Source of the DNA: JBAZOO01 sp041648735
Lineage (GTDB): Bacteria > Verrucomicrobiota > Lentisphaeria > Oligosphaerales > CAITYL01
Direction: 5' to 3'
Length of the DNA: 64,000 nucleotides
Assembly (NCBI GenBank): GCA_041648735.1
Contig: JBAZOO010000003.1
Location: 101,237 to 165,236 of the forward strand
This document shows positions 63,188 through 64,000 of the stretch, piece after piece. The position numbers and the translations under genes were made by a program. Numbering within the stretch: the stretch's first letter is position 1; every line of letters starts with the position of its first letter. The notes under the pieces are model-generated. The model had not been told where the DNA came from. It made no database searches and saw only the letters and a program-made list of their open reading frames with translations.

Positions 63188-63196
63188 CGCGATCTT

Positions 63197-63496
63197 TCAG
63201 CCTCTTGTCGGTACGGCATGCAACTGCAAGCCAAGGGCATCAACTACTTTCAGGACAGTGTCAAATCCCGGGATTCGCTCACCCGAAAGCGCCTTATACA
63301 GGCTTTCGCGCGAGAGGCCGGCATCACGAGCCACTTGGGACATGCCTTTGGCTCTGGCTATGTCGCCGAGCGCCTTGGCGATGAACGCGGCGTCACCGTT
63401 GGCCTCTTCAATGGATGCCTCCAGATAGGCCGCCATCTCCGCAGGAGTACGAAGATGCTCGGCCACATCGTATTTGGTGATAGTCGTTTTCTTCAT
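63197..63496 (-). CDS. HigA-like antitoxin (addiction module antidote)
   Basis: The 99-residue protein resembles the addiction-module antidote family with the helix-turn-helix GMSQVARDAGLSRESLYKALSGERIPGFDTVLKVVDALGLQLH and an N-terminal segment KYDVAEHLRTPAEMAAYLEASIEEANGDAAFIAKALGDIARAKG. It neutralises the toxin encoded upstream and probably binds the operator at 63808-63825. Toxin first, antitoxin second is normal for this module type. ATG 63496, 12 bp after the toxin stop. Confidence 0.92.
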   Translation of the reverse strand: MKKTTITKYDVAEHLRTPAEMAAYLEASIEEANGDAAFIAKALGDIARAKGMSQVARDAGLSRESLYKALSGERIPGFDTVLKVVDALGLQLHAVPTRG

Positions 63497-63508
63497 GGCT
63501 TTCTTCCC

Positions 63509-63802
63509 TCAGAGGTGTTTTGCCAGGTGGATCGCCAGTCGTATGTCACGCGTTTGAGTGCTCTTGTCGCCGCCGGCCAGCAGCACGATGAGTTCTCGAC
63601 CGGCTCGTCTGAAATACACCCGATACCCGGGACCGTACTGAATACGGAGTTCCGAGACACCGGAACCCACGGCCTTCACGTCGCCAGCAAGCCCTGCCGC
63701 AAGCCGCTCAATCCTCACCAAGATCCTGGCGCGGGCCTGGATATCGTGCAGGCTGTCGAGCCAATGGGCGAACTCCGCTGTCTTGCGTATATCCACCACC
63801 AC
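63509..63802 (-). CDS. HigB/RelE-like toxin (addiction module killer)
   Basis: The 97-residue protein has the killer-protein pattern: RKTAEFAHWLDSLHDIQARARILVRIERLAAGLAGDVKAVGSGVSELRIQYGPGYRVYFRRAGRELIVLLAGGDKSTQTRDI, a RelE/ParE-like fold with RIQYGPGYR. Such toxins cleave mRNA at the ribosome. Three consecutive GTG codons (63802, 63799, 63796) are possible starts; no ribosome site precedes them, and the promoter -10 box ends four bases upstream of the first, so the mRNA is probably leaderless. Confidence 0.92.
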   Translation of the reverse strand: MVVDIRKTAEFAHWLDSLHDIQARARILVRIERLAAGLAGDVKAVGSGVSELRIQYGPGYRVYFRRAGRELIVLLAGGDKSTQTRDIRLAIHLAKHL

Positions 63803-63805
63803 CTT

Positions 63806-63834
63806 ACTGTAGCCCGTTGGCTACATTGGGTCAA
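63806..63834 (-). promoter_or_regulatory. HigB/HigA operon promoter and operator
   Basis: On the minus strand TTGACC (63834-63829) and TACAGT (63811-63806) are spaced 17 bases apart, a near-consensus promoter. The perfect inverted repeat TGTAGCC-N4-GGCTACA (63808-63825) overlaps the -10 box, a typical place for autorepression by the antitoxin. Confidence 0.75.
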
Positions 63835-63862
63835 GTCCGACTCCACGATATCTCTTCCTGAT

Positions 63863-63881
63863 GCAGGGGCGGTGCCCCTGC
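63863..63881. repeat. GCAGGGGC hairpin repeat, copy 4
   Basis: Perfect inverted repeat GCAGGGGC-GGT-GCCCCTGC upstream of the toxin-antitoxin promoter. The rest of 63840-64000 shows no gene. Confidence 0.85.
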
Positions 63882-64000
63882 CTGGACATTGGCAAAACTC
63901 AAGCGGCGACGGCTGGGGCTCCGCCTGGCTCCCGTCGCCTCTGGCCGATGCCATGGCGAAGGAGTCGCACGAGGTCGCGGGCGGAGGGTCGCCGCATTTT

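Larger units (their letters stand above)
62584..63196. other. Intergenic region with TA-linked repeat and hairpins
   Basis: No gene. It contains a GCAGGGG-type hairpin (62837-62853), the 128-bp TA-linked repeat (62940-63067) and a long G+C hairpin (63134-63178) just beyond the toxin-antitoxin genes. Confidence 0.6.

Overview
This window is about 70% G+C, with almost all coding bases in a few compact operons. No rRNA, tRNA or CRISPR array was found. The gene content (a sugar-metabolism island with an AraC regulator and a uroporphyrinogen-decarboxylase-like enzyme, a GH2 beta-mannosidase, an SGNH hydrolase with an F5/8-type domain, a Tad pilus, an orange-protein/Mrp cluster, and short interspersed hairpin repeats of a style common in that group) suggests a bacterium of the PVC superphylum, perhaps Lentisphaerota or Kiritimatiellota. 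That placement is inference; no marker rRNA is present.

Layout. 1-0.33 kb: the 5' part of a low-GC peroxiredoxin. 0.87-5.8 kb: a four-gene ABC exporter of the GldA/F/G plus DUF4340 type, followed by a Lys/Ala-rich basic protein. 6.5-15.2 kb: UroD-like enzyme/AraC pair, His-tailed DMT permease inside a 55-bp direct repeat, a DUF4143 remnant, beta-mannosidase, SGNH hydrolase and a CBM9-like remnant. 15.2-21 kb: kinase-less HAMP/PAS sensor, TrkA-type RCK protein, TPR protein, a 29-residue bS22-like ribosomal protein and a YihY/BrkB membrane protein. 21-30 kb: secreted repeat protein, zinc-ribbon protein, DUF123-endonuclease III fusion, MraY, Ser/Thr kinase, MutS and an ABC-F ATPase. 30-36.4 kb: a sigma-54 activator followed by a DUF5320 protein, an ORP/NifX-like protein, two ferredoxin-inserted MinD-type ATPases, a Mrp-NifX fusion, a C-GCAxxG-C-C protein and a thioesterase. 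36.4-41.4 kb: MurU-AmgK-like fusion, FIST sensor and histidine kinase. 41.8-43.3 kb: Phd/VapC toxin-antitoxin pair and repeat-rich debris with a transposase scar. 43.4-52.7 kb: Tad pilus operon on the minus strand. 53-60.7 kb: GlnRS, a membrane protein, NikR with an ECF nickel transporter, and a beta-CASP RNase-like protein. 61.4-64 kb: PrsW-like protease and a HigB/HigA-type toxin-antitoxin pair.

Functional connections. The ABC exporter, the ORP cluster, the Tad operon and the nik operon are each tightly packed, often with overlapping stop/start codons, and each looks like one transcription unit. Signalling is prominent: a eukaryotic-like kinase (24.6 kb) and two FHA proteins in the Tad operon suggest phosphothreonine control of pilus secretion, though no direct link is visible.

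The least explained signals are at DNA level. A 13-bp palindrome TGCGGA(G/C)TCCGCA occurs eight times, in different reading frames and between genes. A nearly identical 127-128-bp hairpin-rich repeat lies downstream of both toxin-antitoxin modules, 20 kb apart and in the same orientation relative to the TA genes. The second point is the best candidate here for an undescribed mobile or cassette-like system.
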